A stretch of DNA of 5,811 nucleotides from JBBRMY01 sp038230595 (lineage in GTDB: Bacteria; Bacteroidota; Ignavibacteria; Tepidaquicellales; Tepidaquicellaceae), in assembly GCA_038230595.1 (NCBI GenBank), contig JBBRMY010000154.1, forward strand, positions 1 through 5,811. Direction: 5' to 3'. Within the stretch, counting starts at the first letter, position 1. Each line of letters opens with the position of its first letter. Positions 1 through 5,811 of the stretch are shown one piece after another. The position numbers and the translations under genes were made by a program. The notes under the pieces are model-generated. The model was not told the origin of the DNA. It saw only the letters and a list, made by a program, of their open reading frames with translations, and made no database searches.

Positions 1-221
1 AGATGGAATCAGGGGTTCAGGGATATGTGACGAACAGTGATGAGGAAATGATTAAGTATTCACTTCAGATATTAGAAGACAATTCATTAAGAAAAAAGTT
101 AAGCGATAATTGTGTCACTTTTGTCAAAGAAAAATATTCTCTGGAAGTTACATTTGATAAGTTCACCGAATTTCTTTGCAGCTACGTGAAGAAAAAAGAA
201 GCAAATCCTGCAAGTGCCTGA
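1..221 (+). CDS. Glycosyltransferase, GT4-like, C-terminal end (5' partial)
   Basis: This is the tail of a gene that begins left of the window; codons are read in the frame starting at base 3, and a TGA stop ends it at 219-221. The ~72 visible residues match the usual end of a group-1 (GT4, GT-B fold) glycosyltransferase. A short 'SGVQGYVTN' stretch corresponds to the 'G.nG.lv' strand after the nucleotide-sugar site. It is followed by an acidic 'SDEEM' turn, the helix 'LEDNSLRKKLSDN' (compare 'll.d..lr..l..na') and 'VKEKYSLEVTFDKF', the typical 'v...ys.....k' ending. The family transfers a sugar from a nucleotide-sugar donor to a lipid-linked acceptor at the cytoplasmic face. The catalytic E-x7-E region and the whole N-terminal domain lie outside the window, so donor and acceptor cannot be inferred. 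Its last 8 bp overlap the GTG start of the CapA-like gene, implying co-translation. Confidence 0.75.
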   Translation, partial: MESGVQGYVTNSDEEMIKYSLQILEDNSLRKKLSDNCVTFVKEKYSLEVTFDKFTEFLCSYVKKKEANPASA

Positions 222-1350
222 TCTAAATTCATCTATATTTATTTGCGGTGACTTTGCTCCAACAGGCAGGATAAAAGCAGACTCAAAGTTTTTATCAGAT
301 GATTACAAAAAAATTATTTCCGAAAGCACTCTCCGTATCGTAAATCTTGAATGTCCATTAACAAGCTCGGATGCACCAATTAAAAAATCAGGACCGCCGC
401 TTAAAGCTTCACCTGAATATATTAATTTATTATCTTACGCCGGCTTTAATGTTGCAGCTTTAGCGAATAATCATATTATGGATTATGGAAGTGAAGGATT
501 AGCAGATACTTTAAATGCATGTGAAAAAAATAAGATCTCTACAGTCGGAGCAGGTAAGAATATAAATGAAGCTTCTGAAGTTTTGATTATAGACGCAGAC
601 GGAATTAAATGCAGTATCATAAATCTATGCGAACAGGAATTTTCAATTGCTTCAGCTAACTCTCCAGGTGCAAATCCTTCCGATCCTGTTTCAGCATTTT
701 ATAAAATAAAAGAAGCCAGAGAAAAATCAGATTATGTTTTGGTGATCTTTCACGGAGGACATGAATATTACAACCTGCCTTCTCTGAGAATAAAAAGTTT
801 ATTTCATTATTTTGCTGATTGCGGAGCTGATGCAGTTGTTGGTCATCATCCTCACAGATCAGGCGGTTATGAAATATATAACGGTAAGCCATTATTCTAT
901 AGCCTTGGAAATTTTCTGTTTGACGAAAGAAATGAGCCTGATTTCTGGTATGAAGGTATGGGTCTGCAATTGAAGATTTCAAAGCAAAAAACTTTAGCCT
1001 TCGAACTATATCCATTTTATCAGTGTAAAGTAGAGCCTGTTATAAGATCCTTAGATGATAATGAAAAAAAAACCTTTCTGTTAGAAATTGAAACATTAAA
1101 CAGGATTATTGCAGATGATAAAGAGCTTGAAAAAAAATGGACTGAGTTTGCTGGAAAATTCTCTTCCAATATTATTAAAAACCTGATGAACTTTAACAGA
1201 GCTGAAAGATTACTTTACAATAAAAATATAATGAAAAATAATCTTGTTAGCGAAGAGCATTTGCTGAATATTTTAAATCTTACAAGATGTGAATCTTTGA
1301 GAGATGTTATGATATATTCTGTAAAAGATAATTTAAAAATTAAGAATTAA
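214..1350 (+). CDS. CapA family protein (poly-gamma-glutamate/capsule-associated metallophosphatase fold)
   Basis: This 378-residue protein has the full motif set of the CapA (PGA_cap) family, a calcineurin-like metallophosphatase fold. In order these are 'GDF' at 12-14 after the first beta strand, 'NLECPL' at 44-49, 'ANNHIMDYG' at 84-92, 'HGGHEYY' at 180-186, 'GHHPH' at 210-214 and 'YSLGNFLFD' at 229-237. D13, E46, N86, H87, H180, H183, H211 and H214 are the likely metal or active-site residues. CapA/PgsA proteins are tied to poly-gamma-glutamate capsule synthesis or export. Relatives also occur in glycan loci without pgsB/pgsC, where their reaction is not settled. Residues after about 250 form a charged, helical C-terminal extension. 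No signal peptide or membrane anchor is visible, so a cytoplasmic location is likely, unlike anchored PgsA. GTG at 214 is chosen because an in-frame TGA lies at 187-189, no ATG or TTG lies between, and any later start would remove the first strand. It overlaps the upstream glycosyltransferase by 8 bp and the next gene by 1 bp. Confidence 0.88.
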   Translation: MPDLNSSIFICGDFAPTGRIKADSKFLSDDYKKIISESTLRIVNLECPLTSSDAPIKKSGPPLKASPEYINLLSYAGFNVAALANNHIMDYGSEGLADTLNACEKNKISTVGAGKNINEASEVLIIDADGIKCSIINLCEQEFSIASANSPGANPSDPVSAFYKIKEAREKSDYVLVIFHGGHEYYNLPSLRIKSLFHYFADCGADAVVGHHPHRSGGYEIYNGKPLFYSLGNFLFDERNEPDFWYEGMGLQLKISKQKTLAFELYPFYQCKVEPVIRSLDDNEKKTFLLEIETLNRIIADDKELEKKWTEFAGKFSSNIIKNLMNFNRAERLLYNKNIMKNNLVSEEHLLNILNLTRCESLRDVMIYSVKDNLKIKN

Positions 1351-1352
1351 TG
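1343..1352 (+). promoter_or_regulatory. TAATG stop/start overlap, CapA-like to ATP-grasp gene
   Basis: The sequence AAGAATTAATG crosses this junction. The TAA at 1348-1350 stops the CapA-like gene and its last A is the first base of the next ATG. No purine-rich Shine-Dalgarno precedes it, which favours re-initiation by the terminating ribosome and near-equal output of the two proteins. Confidence 0.6.
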
Positions 1353-2438
1353 TTAGTAGCGATCCATAAGGCATGGCACGATAAAAGAGACCCGGAGTTG
1401 GAAGTTTACAGAGAGATACTAAAATATAATAATATAGATTTTATTGATGTTGATTCCAGCGATGTTGACTTCTGGGATAAAATAAAAAATGTTGATCTGT
1501 TCCTTTATAAATGGGGGCATATAGATAATCAGCGTCAGACTGCATTAACAATTTTACCTGTAATTGAGAACGCTATGGGTATAAATTGCTATCCGACTAT
1601 AGCAACTTCATGGCATTATGACGATAAGGTAAGACAATATCTGTTATTAAAAGAATATGGATTCCCGATAATACAATCATGGATCTTCTGGGATAAGAAT
1701 AAAGCTCTCGAGTGGAGTAAAGAAACAAAGTATCCTATTGTCTTTAAACTGGCAAAAGGGTCGGGTTCACTAAATGTAAAGCTTATACATTCGCAAAGTG
1801 AAGCTGCTGCAATTATAAACCGGATGTTTGGTAAAGGAGTTTATCAGGAAAAGATGGGATTCTTTAATAATTTAAAGATCAGAAATTATAATCCTGAAAA
1901 GATCAGCCGTTATTACGGAATAAAGTTTAGAAATTTTATGCAGGGAAAAGATACAAGTAACTTCTGGCAGGTAAGCAAGAACTATGTTCTTTTCCAGAAA
2001 TTTCTGCCCGGAAATGAATATGATACAAGAGTTCAGGTTACCGGAAGAAGAGCATATGCCTTCAGAAGGTTCAACCGTCCGAATGATTTCAGAGCTTCCG
2101 GAAGCAACAACTGGGATCTTGACAGAAGCAAAATAGATATGGAAATGGTAAAGATCGCATTAGACTGCTCAAAAAAGCTGGAGTTCCAGTCAATGGCTTA
2201 TGATTTCATTTATGATGAAAATAAAAAACCTCAGATAATTGAGATCAGTTATTGTTATGGAGATTATCCGGAATTTTCAACGGGATATTGGGATGAAGAG
2301 CTTAACTGGCATGACGGAAGATATGTTCCTCAGTACCTTGAACTAATGGATGCGCTTAAGCTTCCGGATCTAAAGCAGCCGCCGGATATACAGGTGGATT
2401 CTCCATATCAAAAAGCTACAATAAAATCTAATCAGTAA
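1350..2438 (+). CDS. ATP-grasp domain protein (RimK-like carboxylate ligase family, substrate unknown)
   Basis: This 362-residue protein reads as an ATP-grasp enzyme, which activates a carboxylate as acylphosphate and joins it to an amine or thiol. The pre-ATP-grasp domain (about 1-100) ends in 'WHYDDKVRQYLLLKEYGFP', equivalent to the 'dK....lL...giP' helix. The ATP-binding subdomain has 'YPIVFKLAKGSGS' at 128-140, with K133 and the glycine/serine loop. 'FQKFLPGNEYDTRV' at 215-228 gives the adenine hinge and the D225/R227 pair. 'FRRFNR' at 238-243 and 'FRASGSNN' from 247 match the RimK-type 'R....dFR.n...G' segment. D285 and E298 occupy the Mg-ligand positions, but the usual E-x-N is E298-I-S300. 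An aromatic, basic insert (about 160-212) separates the ATP lysine from the hinge. No membrane segment or signal is visible. The ATG overlaps the CapA-like stop by 1 bp (TAATG). I infer that it adds an amino acid or related group to the glycan made here. It could instead act on an unrelated metabolite; the substrate is not recognisable. Confidence 0.82.
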   Translation: MLVAIHKAWHDKRDPELEVYREILKYNNIDFIDVDSSDVDFWDKIKNVDLFLYKWGHIDNQRQTALTILPVIENAMGINCYPTIATSWHYDDKVRQYLLLKEYGFPIIQSWIFWDKNKALEWSKETKYPIVFKLAKGSGSLNVKLIHSQSEAAAIINRMFGKGVYQEKMGFFNNLKIRNYNPEKISRYYGIKFRNFMQGKDTSNFWQVSKNYVLFQKFLPGNEYDTRVQVTGRRAYAFRRFNRPNDFRASGSNNWDLDRSKIDMEMVKIALDCSKKLEFQSMAYDFIYDENKKPQIIEISYCYGDYPEFSTGYWDEELNWHDGRYVPQYLELMDALKLPDLKQPPDIQVDSPYQKATIKSNQ

Positions 2439-2453
2439 CATAATACACCTTAT

Positions 2454-3548
2454 ATGCTAAATAACAAAACTATTGCTGTAGTTATACCTGCTTATAATGA
2501 AGAGCAGCAGATCGGAATAGTAATAGAAACAATGCCGGATTATGTTGACAGACTGATAATTGTAAATGATAACTCTTCTGATAAAACAAATGAGATCGTT
2601 GCGAGATACATTAATGATCCGCAATATAATAAAAGAGGGCAGATCATTAAGCCGAAGATAATCAACAAAGATTTTTATAACGAAGCTGATATTGTTTATC
2701 AGCAAATGAGTGAAGAGGAAATAAAATATTTTACTAAGAGTACTGTTTATAATGATGCACAGGATCAGAGAATAATCCTTATCACTAACGAAGAAAATGC
2801 AGGAGTTGGCGGCAGTATAGCGCGCGGGTATAAATGGTGCAAGGATCATAATATTGACTGCACAGCCGTCATGGCAGGAGACGGACAAATGGATCCATCA
2901 GAGCTTGAAAGAATTTGTCATCCGGTAATTTATGATGATATAGATTATGTTAAGGGAAACCGACTTATACATAGAAGCGCGTGGCTTGTTATTCCTAAGA
3001 TAAGATATTTTGGAAATTCAATTCTGACAATTTTAACAAAAGTAGCTTCAGGCTACTGGAGAGTATCGGATACACAAACCGGTTACACTGCGATCTCATA
3101 TAATGCAATTTGCGCTATCAGATTATATGATATTTATAAAAGCTACGGAATGCCGAATGATATGCTCGTCAAGCTTAACATTGCATTATGTACCTTAAAA
3201 GAAGTACCCATTAAGCCTGTTTACCGGATCGGTGAAAGCTCAAAAATGAAAGTCTGGAAAGTTATTCCAAAGATTTCATTTTTGCTAATGAGGTCATTTA
3301 TAAAAAGACTATGGGTCAAATATCTATTCAGAGATTTTCATCCGCTTTTTCTTTTATACAATGCGGCCTTCATAGTATTTATTATCTGGGTTCCTTATTT
3401 AATTAAAGTTTCAGATAAAATAATAAAAGGTGAGCTGACTTCTTTTGAAACGCTTGCTGCATTTATGTTCCTTGGAATAACCTTCATTCAATTTTTCCTG
3501 TTTGCAATGTGGATGGATATGATGGATAACGACAGACTATATAAATAA
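2454..3548 (+). CDS. GT2 family glycosyltransferase, polyprenyl-phosphate type, with two C-terminal membrane helices
   Basis: The N-terminus 'IAVVIPAYNEEQQIG' (7-21) and 'LIIVNDNSSDKT' (34-45) are the classic GT2/GT-A nucleotide-sugar fold. 'NEENAGVGGSIARGYKW' (112-128) is the following strand and helix, and 'AGDGQMD' (141-147) holds the DxD-type metal-binding site (D143, D147). 'DTQTGY' (206-211) matches the acceptor-side 'D.q.Gf' motif of dolichyl/undecaprenyl-phosphate mannosyl- or glucosyltransferases. Two hydrophobic segments close the protein (about 298-317 and 333-353) with a short polar tail, fixing it to the inner membrane. It probably transfers one sugar to a polyprenyl phosphate or lipid-linked acceptor on the cytoplasmic face; the sugar is unknown. 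About 53 residues (about 53-105), lysine-, acid- and tyrosine-rich, sit between the D39 strand and 'IILITN', where simple DPM1-like enzymes have only a short loop. The ATG follows the ATP-grasp stop by 15 nt with no Shine-Dalgarno; starting here leaves a complete first beta strand. The stop overlaps the next start by 1 bp. Confidence 0.88.
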   Translation: MLNNKTIAVVIPAYNEEQQIGIVIETMPDYVDRLIIVNDNSSDKTNEIVARYINDPQYNKRGQIIKPKIINKDFYNEADIVYQQMSEEEIKYFTKSTVYNDAQDQRIILITNEENAGVGGSIARGYKWCKDHNIDCTAVMAGDGQMDPSELERICHPVIYDDIDYVKGNRLIHRSAWLVIPKIRYFGNSILTILTKVASGYWRVSDTQTGYTAISYNAICAIRLYDIYKSYGMPNDMLVKLNIALCTLKEVPIKPVYRIGESSKMKVWKVIPKISFLLMRSFIKRLWVKYLFRDFHPLFLLYNAAFIVFIIWVPYLIKVSDKIIKGELTSFETLAAFMFLGITFIQFFLFAMWMDMMDNDRLYK

Positions 3549-3550
3549 TG
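3541..3550 (+). promoter_or_regulatory. TAATG stop/start overlap, GT2 to asnB
   Basis: ATAAATAATG spans the junction, with TAA at 3546-3548 sharing one base with the asnB ATG. The start is certain because Cys must be residue 2 in this enzyme class, so the overlap is real. No Shine-Dalgarno is present just upstream. Confidence 0.65.
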
Positions 3551-5449
3551 TGCGGGATAACAGGATATACTAATTTACATTCAGGCGCTCCTATCCAAAG
3601 AGAGTATCTTGGCAACATGATCAAAAGCATAATTCATCGCGGACCTGATGATGATGGCGAATATTTTGATGATAAAAGTGCTCTTGGGAACAGAAGACTA
3701 AGTATCATCGATATTGAAGGTGGTCATCAGCCGATTACTAATGAAGACGGTTCCATTGTTATAGTTTATAACGGAGAGCTTTATAACTCACCTGAACTTA
3801 GAGCTGAGCTGATAAAAAAAGGTCATATATTTAAAACAAAGTCAGATACTGAAGTTTTCGTTCACTTATATGAAGAAGAAGGAATTAATTTTCTTAACCG
3901 GCTGAATGGTATGTTTGCCTTTGCAATGCTTGACAAAAGAAAAAATGAGCTCCTGATCGCAAGAGACCGCTTCGGAGTAAAGCCGCTTTATTATGCTGAG
4001 CTAAATAACGGTTTATATTTCGGAAGTGAAATTAAAACTTTAAAGACGCTGCCTTTCTTTGATGAAGAGATCGATTATGAGGCAATGTCAATTTATCTTT
4101 CTCTTTTTTTTATACCGGATCCATGGACAATTTATAAAAAAGTAAGAAAGCTAAAGCCCGGACACTATATAAAAGTAAGAGAAGGAAGCATTGAAGTAAA
4201 AGAATATTCAGATCTAAATTTCAGAAATAAAGTTTCTATTTCAAAAGATGAAGCTGAATTTAAGACTGCTGAACTTTTCCGGCAGGCTGTAAAAAGACAA
4301 TTGCTTGCAGATGTTCCCGTTGGAGTTTTATTAAGCGGAGGAATGGATTCCCGTGCAGTTCTTGCAGCCGCGACTGAAATAAACGGCGCTACTGAATCTT
4401 TTACTATCACATTCAGCGAAGAGCTTTTCAATGAAGGAAATGAAGCAGAAGGCTGGTCTAAAGTATATAATGCAAAGCATCATCAAATGCTTTATACAGA
4501 AAAAATGTTCTGCAAAGAGATAAAAAGCAGACAAAAACATCTGGATGAGCCCTATGGAATACTTTGCGATACAGCTATGCAGGAATTTGCTTTCTTTATC
4601 AAAGAAAAAGGATTTAAAGTTGTATTAAGCGGAGCAGGAGGCGACGAATTGTTTGCAGGATATCCGACTCTTCATGCTGCAAATGCTGCAAAATATTATA
4701 AAAAAATACCAAAGATCGTAAGAAAAGGAGTTCTCGAAAAAATAATTTCAGCTTTACCTGCAGGTAAAAGCCGGTTGCCATTAAGCTTTAAGCTTAAAAG
4801 CTTTGTTTATGCAGATGATCCTGATATTTACAGAAATTTTTTCAACTTTAAGGAAGTAATAAGATTGAAGGAAAGAGATTCTTTTCTTTCTGAAGACATT
4901 CAAAGGAAGATAAAAGGCTTTGATCCTCTTGCTGTCTATACTCAGTATGCAGAAAAGCTTGAAGGACTCGAGCTTATAGATGCATTAAGCTACTTGGATT
5001 TCAAAGTTTTTCTAACCGGTAATTTGTTTATGAGCGGTGATAATGAATTCATGGCAGCTTCAGTTGAACAGCGGGTACCGTTTATGGATAATGATCTTGT
5101 TGATTTTGCTTTTTCTCAGCCCGTTAATATCCGTTTCCACCCATATAAGCTAAAGACTTTACTAAGAAATTCATTTAATAAATATATGAAGCCGCCGGCA
5201 TCTGATAATCTTCCGCAAAAATATGTTAAGAATGGATTTGAAATACCAATAAACAGCTGGATAAAAAATGGCTGCTTTCAAAAAGAGGTTGGTTCACTCT
5301 TATCGGAAAAGAATGTATCAAAAGCAGGCATTTTTAATCCTTCAAAAATTGCTTCAGTTCTTTCCGATCAGAATTCCGGAAAGCAAAATAATGAAAGAGT
5401 ATTACAGGCATTGATAAGTATGATGTACTTTGCCTCTGATACTAATTAA
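3548..5449 (+). CDS. asnB: Asparagine synthase (glutamine-hydrolysing) family amidotransferase
   Basis: This 633-residue class-II glutamine amidotransferase begins 'MCGITGY', so after Met removal Cys2 is the N-terminal nucleophile that releases ammonia from glutamine. The glutaminase domain (about 1-200) shows 'HRGPDD' at 30-35, 'RRLSIID' at 49-55, 'YNGELYN' at 74-80 and 'SDTEV' at 99-103, then 'RDRFGVKPLYY'. The synthetase domain carries the PP-loop 'SGGMDS' at 263-268, which binds ATP to adenylate a carboxylate. It is followed by 'SGAGGDELFAGYP' at 361-373 and 'VEQRVPFMDNDLVDFA' further on. The length fits the longer AsnB group (Bacillus AsnB is of similar size) rather than the ~554-residue E. 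coli form. It would convert aspartate to asparagine, or amidate another carboxylate. AsnB homologues in O-antigen and capsule loci (WbpS-like) are thought to amidate uronic-acid sugars, and its position between a glycosyltransferase and a flippase favours such a role here. Small departures are M266 and R269 in the PP-loop region and A363 where Asp is common. The ATG overlaps the upstream stop as TAATG, and the Cys at codon 2 confirms the start. Confidence 0.93.
   Translation: MCGITGYTNLHSGAPIQREYLGNMIKSIIHRGPDDDGEYFDDKSALGNRRLSIIDIEGGHQPITNEDGSIVIVYNGELYNSPELRAELIKKGHIFKTKSDTEVFVHLYEEEGINFLNRLNGMFAFAMLDKRKNELLIARDRFGVKPLYYAELNNGLYFGSEIKTLKTLPFFDEEIDYEAMSIYLSLFFIPDPWTIYKKVRKLKPGHYIKVREGSIEVKEYSDLNFRNKVSISKDEAEFKTAELFRQAVKRQLLADVPVGVLLSGGMDSRAVLAAATEINGATESFTITFSEELFNEGNEAEGWSKVYNAKHHQMLYTEKMFCKEIKSRQKHLDEPYGILCDTAMQEFAFFIKEKGFKVVLSGAGGDELFAGYPTLHAANAAKYYKKIPKIVRKGVLEKIISALPAGKSRLPLSFKLKSFVYADDPDIYRNFFNFKEVIRLKERDSFLSEDIQRKIKGFDPLAVYTQYAEKLEGLELIDALSYLDFKVFLTGNLFMSGDNEFMAASVEQRVPFMDNDLVDFAFSQPVNIRFHPYKLKTLLRNSFNKYMKPPASDNLPQKYVKNGFEIPINSWIKNGCFQKEVGSLLSEKNVSKAGIFNPSKIASVLSDQNSGKQNNERVLQALISMMYFASDTN
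4753..4803. repeat. Cluster of short palindromes and AAGCTT hexamers inside asnB
   Basis: Bases 4753-4768 (TTTACCTGCAGGTAAA) are a perfect 16-nt palindrome. Bases 4781-4797 are an inverted repeat with 8-nt arms TTAAGCTT/AAGCTTAA around one T. AAGCTT occurs three times, at 4783, 4790 and 4798. The stretch encodes a normal part of the synthetase domain (around 'LPLSFKLKSF'), so codon choice (AGC TTT, AAG CTT) may explain it. No function is claimed. Confidence 0.3.
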
Positions 5450-5451
5450 TG
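5442..5451 (+). promoter_or_regulatory. TAATG stop/start overlap, asnB to flippase
   Basis: CTAATTAATG spans the junction, with TAA at 5447-5449 sharing one base with the flippase ATG. The AATTAATG core is identical to that between the CapA-like and ATP-grasp genes. Translational coupling is inferred. Confidence 0.6.
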
Positions 5452-5811
5452 AAAATATCTTCAAGATTCCGATCTGAAGTATTCTGGAATGTATTAAGCT
5501 TAGGCGTACTTGCTGTTTCAGGATTAGTAATAAATTTCATCATTGCCAGAACTTACGGTGCTTCGGTACTTGGAGTCTTTAATCAGGTTCTTGCAGTTTA
5601 TATAATTTTCTCCCAGTTTGCTTCAGGCGGATTTTATTTCTCGGTTCTGAATTTTGTTTCTAATGAGCCTAATGATCATAATAAAGTCAGCTTAAACATT
5701 AATACCGCACTTGTAGCAACAGTAATTGTTTCAATTCCATTTTGTCTGATACTTTTTTATTCCTCAGGACTGATCGCAAATATTCTAGATAGTCCCGATG
5801 TTGCTTCGGGG
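5449..5811 (+). CDS. Probable polysaccharide flippase, Wzx/oligosaccharide flippase-like (3' partial)
   Basis: The frame opening at ATG 5449 stays open for 121 codons to the window edge. It starts 'MKISSRFRSEVFWNVLSLG' and continues with hydrophobic segments at about residues 13-33, 46-66 and 84-104. They are separated by short polar loops, including 'ARTYGASVLGVFNQ' at 34-47. A basic N-terminus, a first helix ending near 'AR.yGa..lG.f.q', and a second helix are the standard opening of the polysaccharide/oligosaccharide flippases (Wzx, MOP superfamily). There the motif is usually of the form 'aR.lG...fG.y....'. Wzx proteins move undecaprenyl-pyrophosphate-linked repeat units across the inner membrane, fitting the glycosyltransferases upstream. 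About 12-14 helices are expected, so only the first quarter is present. Its ATG overlaps the asnB stop by 1 bp (TAATG), so the two are probably co-translated. No Shine-Dalgarno is visible. Which glycan it carries cannot be read from this part. Confidence 0.8.
   Translation, partial: MKISSRFRSEVFWNVLSLGVLAVSGLVINFIIARTYGASVLGVFNQVLAVYIIFSQFASGGFYFSVLNFVSNEPNDHNKVSLNINTALVATVIVSIPFCLILFYSSGLIANILDSPDVASG

Noticed and set aside
656..1015. Open frame of 119 codons on the - strand
   Set aside because: It lies wholly inside the CapA-like gene, across its conserved HGGH and GHHPH motifs, and its translation resembles no family I know.
214..1350. Full poly-gamma-glutamate synthesis operon
   Set aside because: Only the CapA-type component is present; the ATP-grasp protein is not a CapB/PgsB Mur-ligase-like enzyme, and no PgsC-like membrane protein is found in the window.
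2439..2453. Possible promoter in the 15-nt gap before the GT2 gene
   Set aside because: The gap is AT-rich like everything around it; no paired -35/-10 or Bacteroidota-type -33/-7 elements stand out, and it is too short to argue from.
2457..2888. Open frame of 143 codons on the - strand
   Set aside because: It is antisense to the conserved N-terminal half of the GT2 gene, is rich in Ile/Tyr/Asn from reverse-complemented AT-rich codons, and shows no recognisable domain.
4165..4540. Two overlapping short - strand open frames (4165-4431 and 4331-4540)
   Set aside because: Both are antisense to the asnB PP-loop region, overlap each other, and have low-complexity translations with no plausible start context.
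5794..5810. Short hairpin CCCGA-7 nt-TCGGG near the right edge, terminator-like
   Set aside because: It lies inside the open flippase frame, has only 5-bp arms and no following T-run within the window.
1..5811. Mobile element, CRISPR array, tRNA/rRNA or riboswitch
   Set aside because: No transposase, regularly spaced repeats, terminal inverted repeats or RNA-like structure was seen, and almost every base is within a coding frame.

Overview
The window is a stretch of a surface-polysaccharide biosynthesis locus from an AT-rich bacterium (by eye mid-30s % GC, not computed). All six genes lie on the + strand and are packed almost without gaps. None has a convincing Shine-Dalgarno sequence; the start codons follow A/T-rich stretches instead. 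Arginine is mostly AGA and Ile-ATA is frequent. These traits together suggest Bacteroidota or a relative such as Ignavibacteriota/Chlorobiota. This is inference from style, as there is no rRNA or marker gene to settle it.

Layout: (1) 1-221, the last ~72 codons of a GT4-type glycosyltransferase, cut by the left edge. (2) 214-1350, a CapA-family metallophosphatase-fold protein with a GTG start, overlapping gene 1 by 8 bp. (3) 1350-2438, an ATP-grasp ligase-like protein. (4) 2454-3548, a membrane-anchored GT2 glycosyltransferase of the polyprenyl-phosphate glycosyltransferase type, with an unusual insertion in its Rossmann half. (5) 3548-5449, a glutamine-hydrolysing asparagine synthase family amidotransferase (AsnB-like). 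(6) 5449-5811, the first 121 codons of a polytopic membrane protein resembling a Wzx-type lipid-linked oligosaccharide flippase, cut by the right edge. Three junctions (2/3, 4/5, 5/6) share the same 1-bp TAATG stop/start overlap, and the only gap is 15 nt, so this is one translationally coupled operon segment. No promoter, terminator, RNA gene, mobile element or CRISPR array is visible, and no gene-free stretch exceeds 15 nt.

How the genes may work together: the glycosyltransferases build a lipid-linked glycan on the cytoplasmic side and the flippase exports it. The three other enzymes all belong to families tied to amide, peptide or carboxylate chemistry: CapA (poly-gamma-glutamate-associated), ATP-grasp (carboxylate-amine or -thiol ligation) and AsnB (glutamine-dependent amidation). 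The most interesting reading is that the glycan carries an amino-acid, peptide or carboxamide decoration made by this trio. That is a hypothesis; the sequence shows only the families and their tight linkage.
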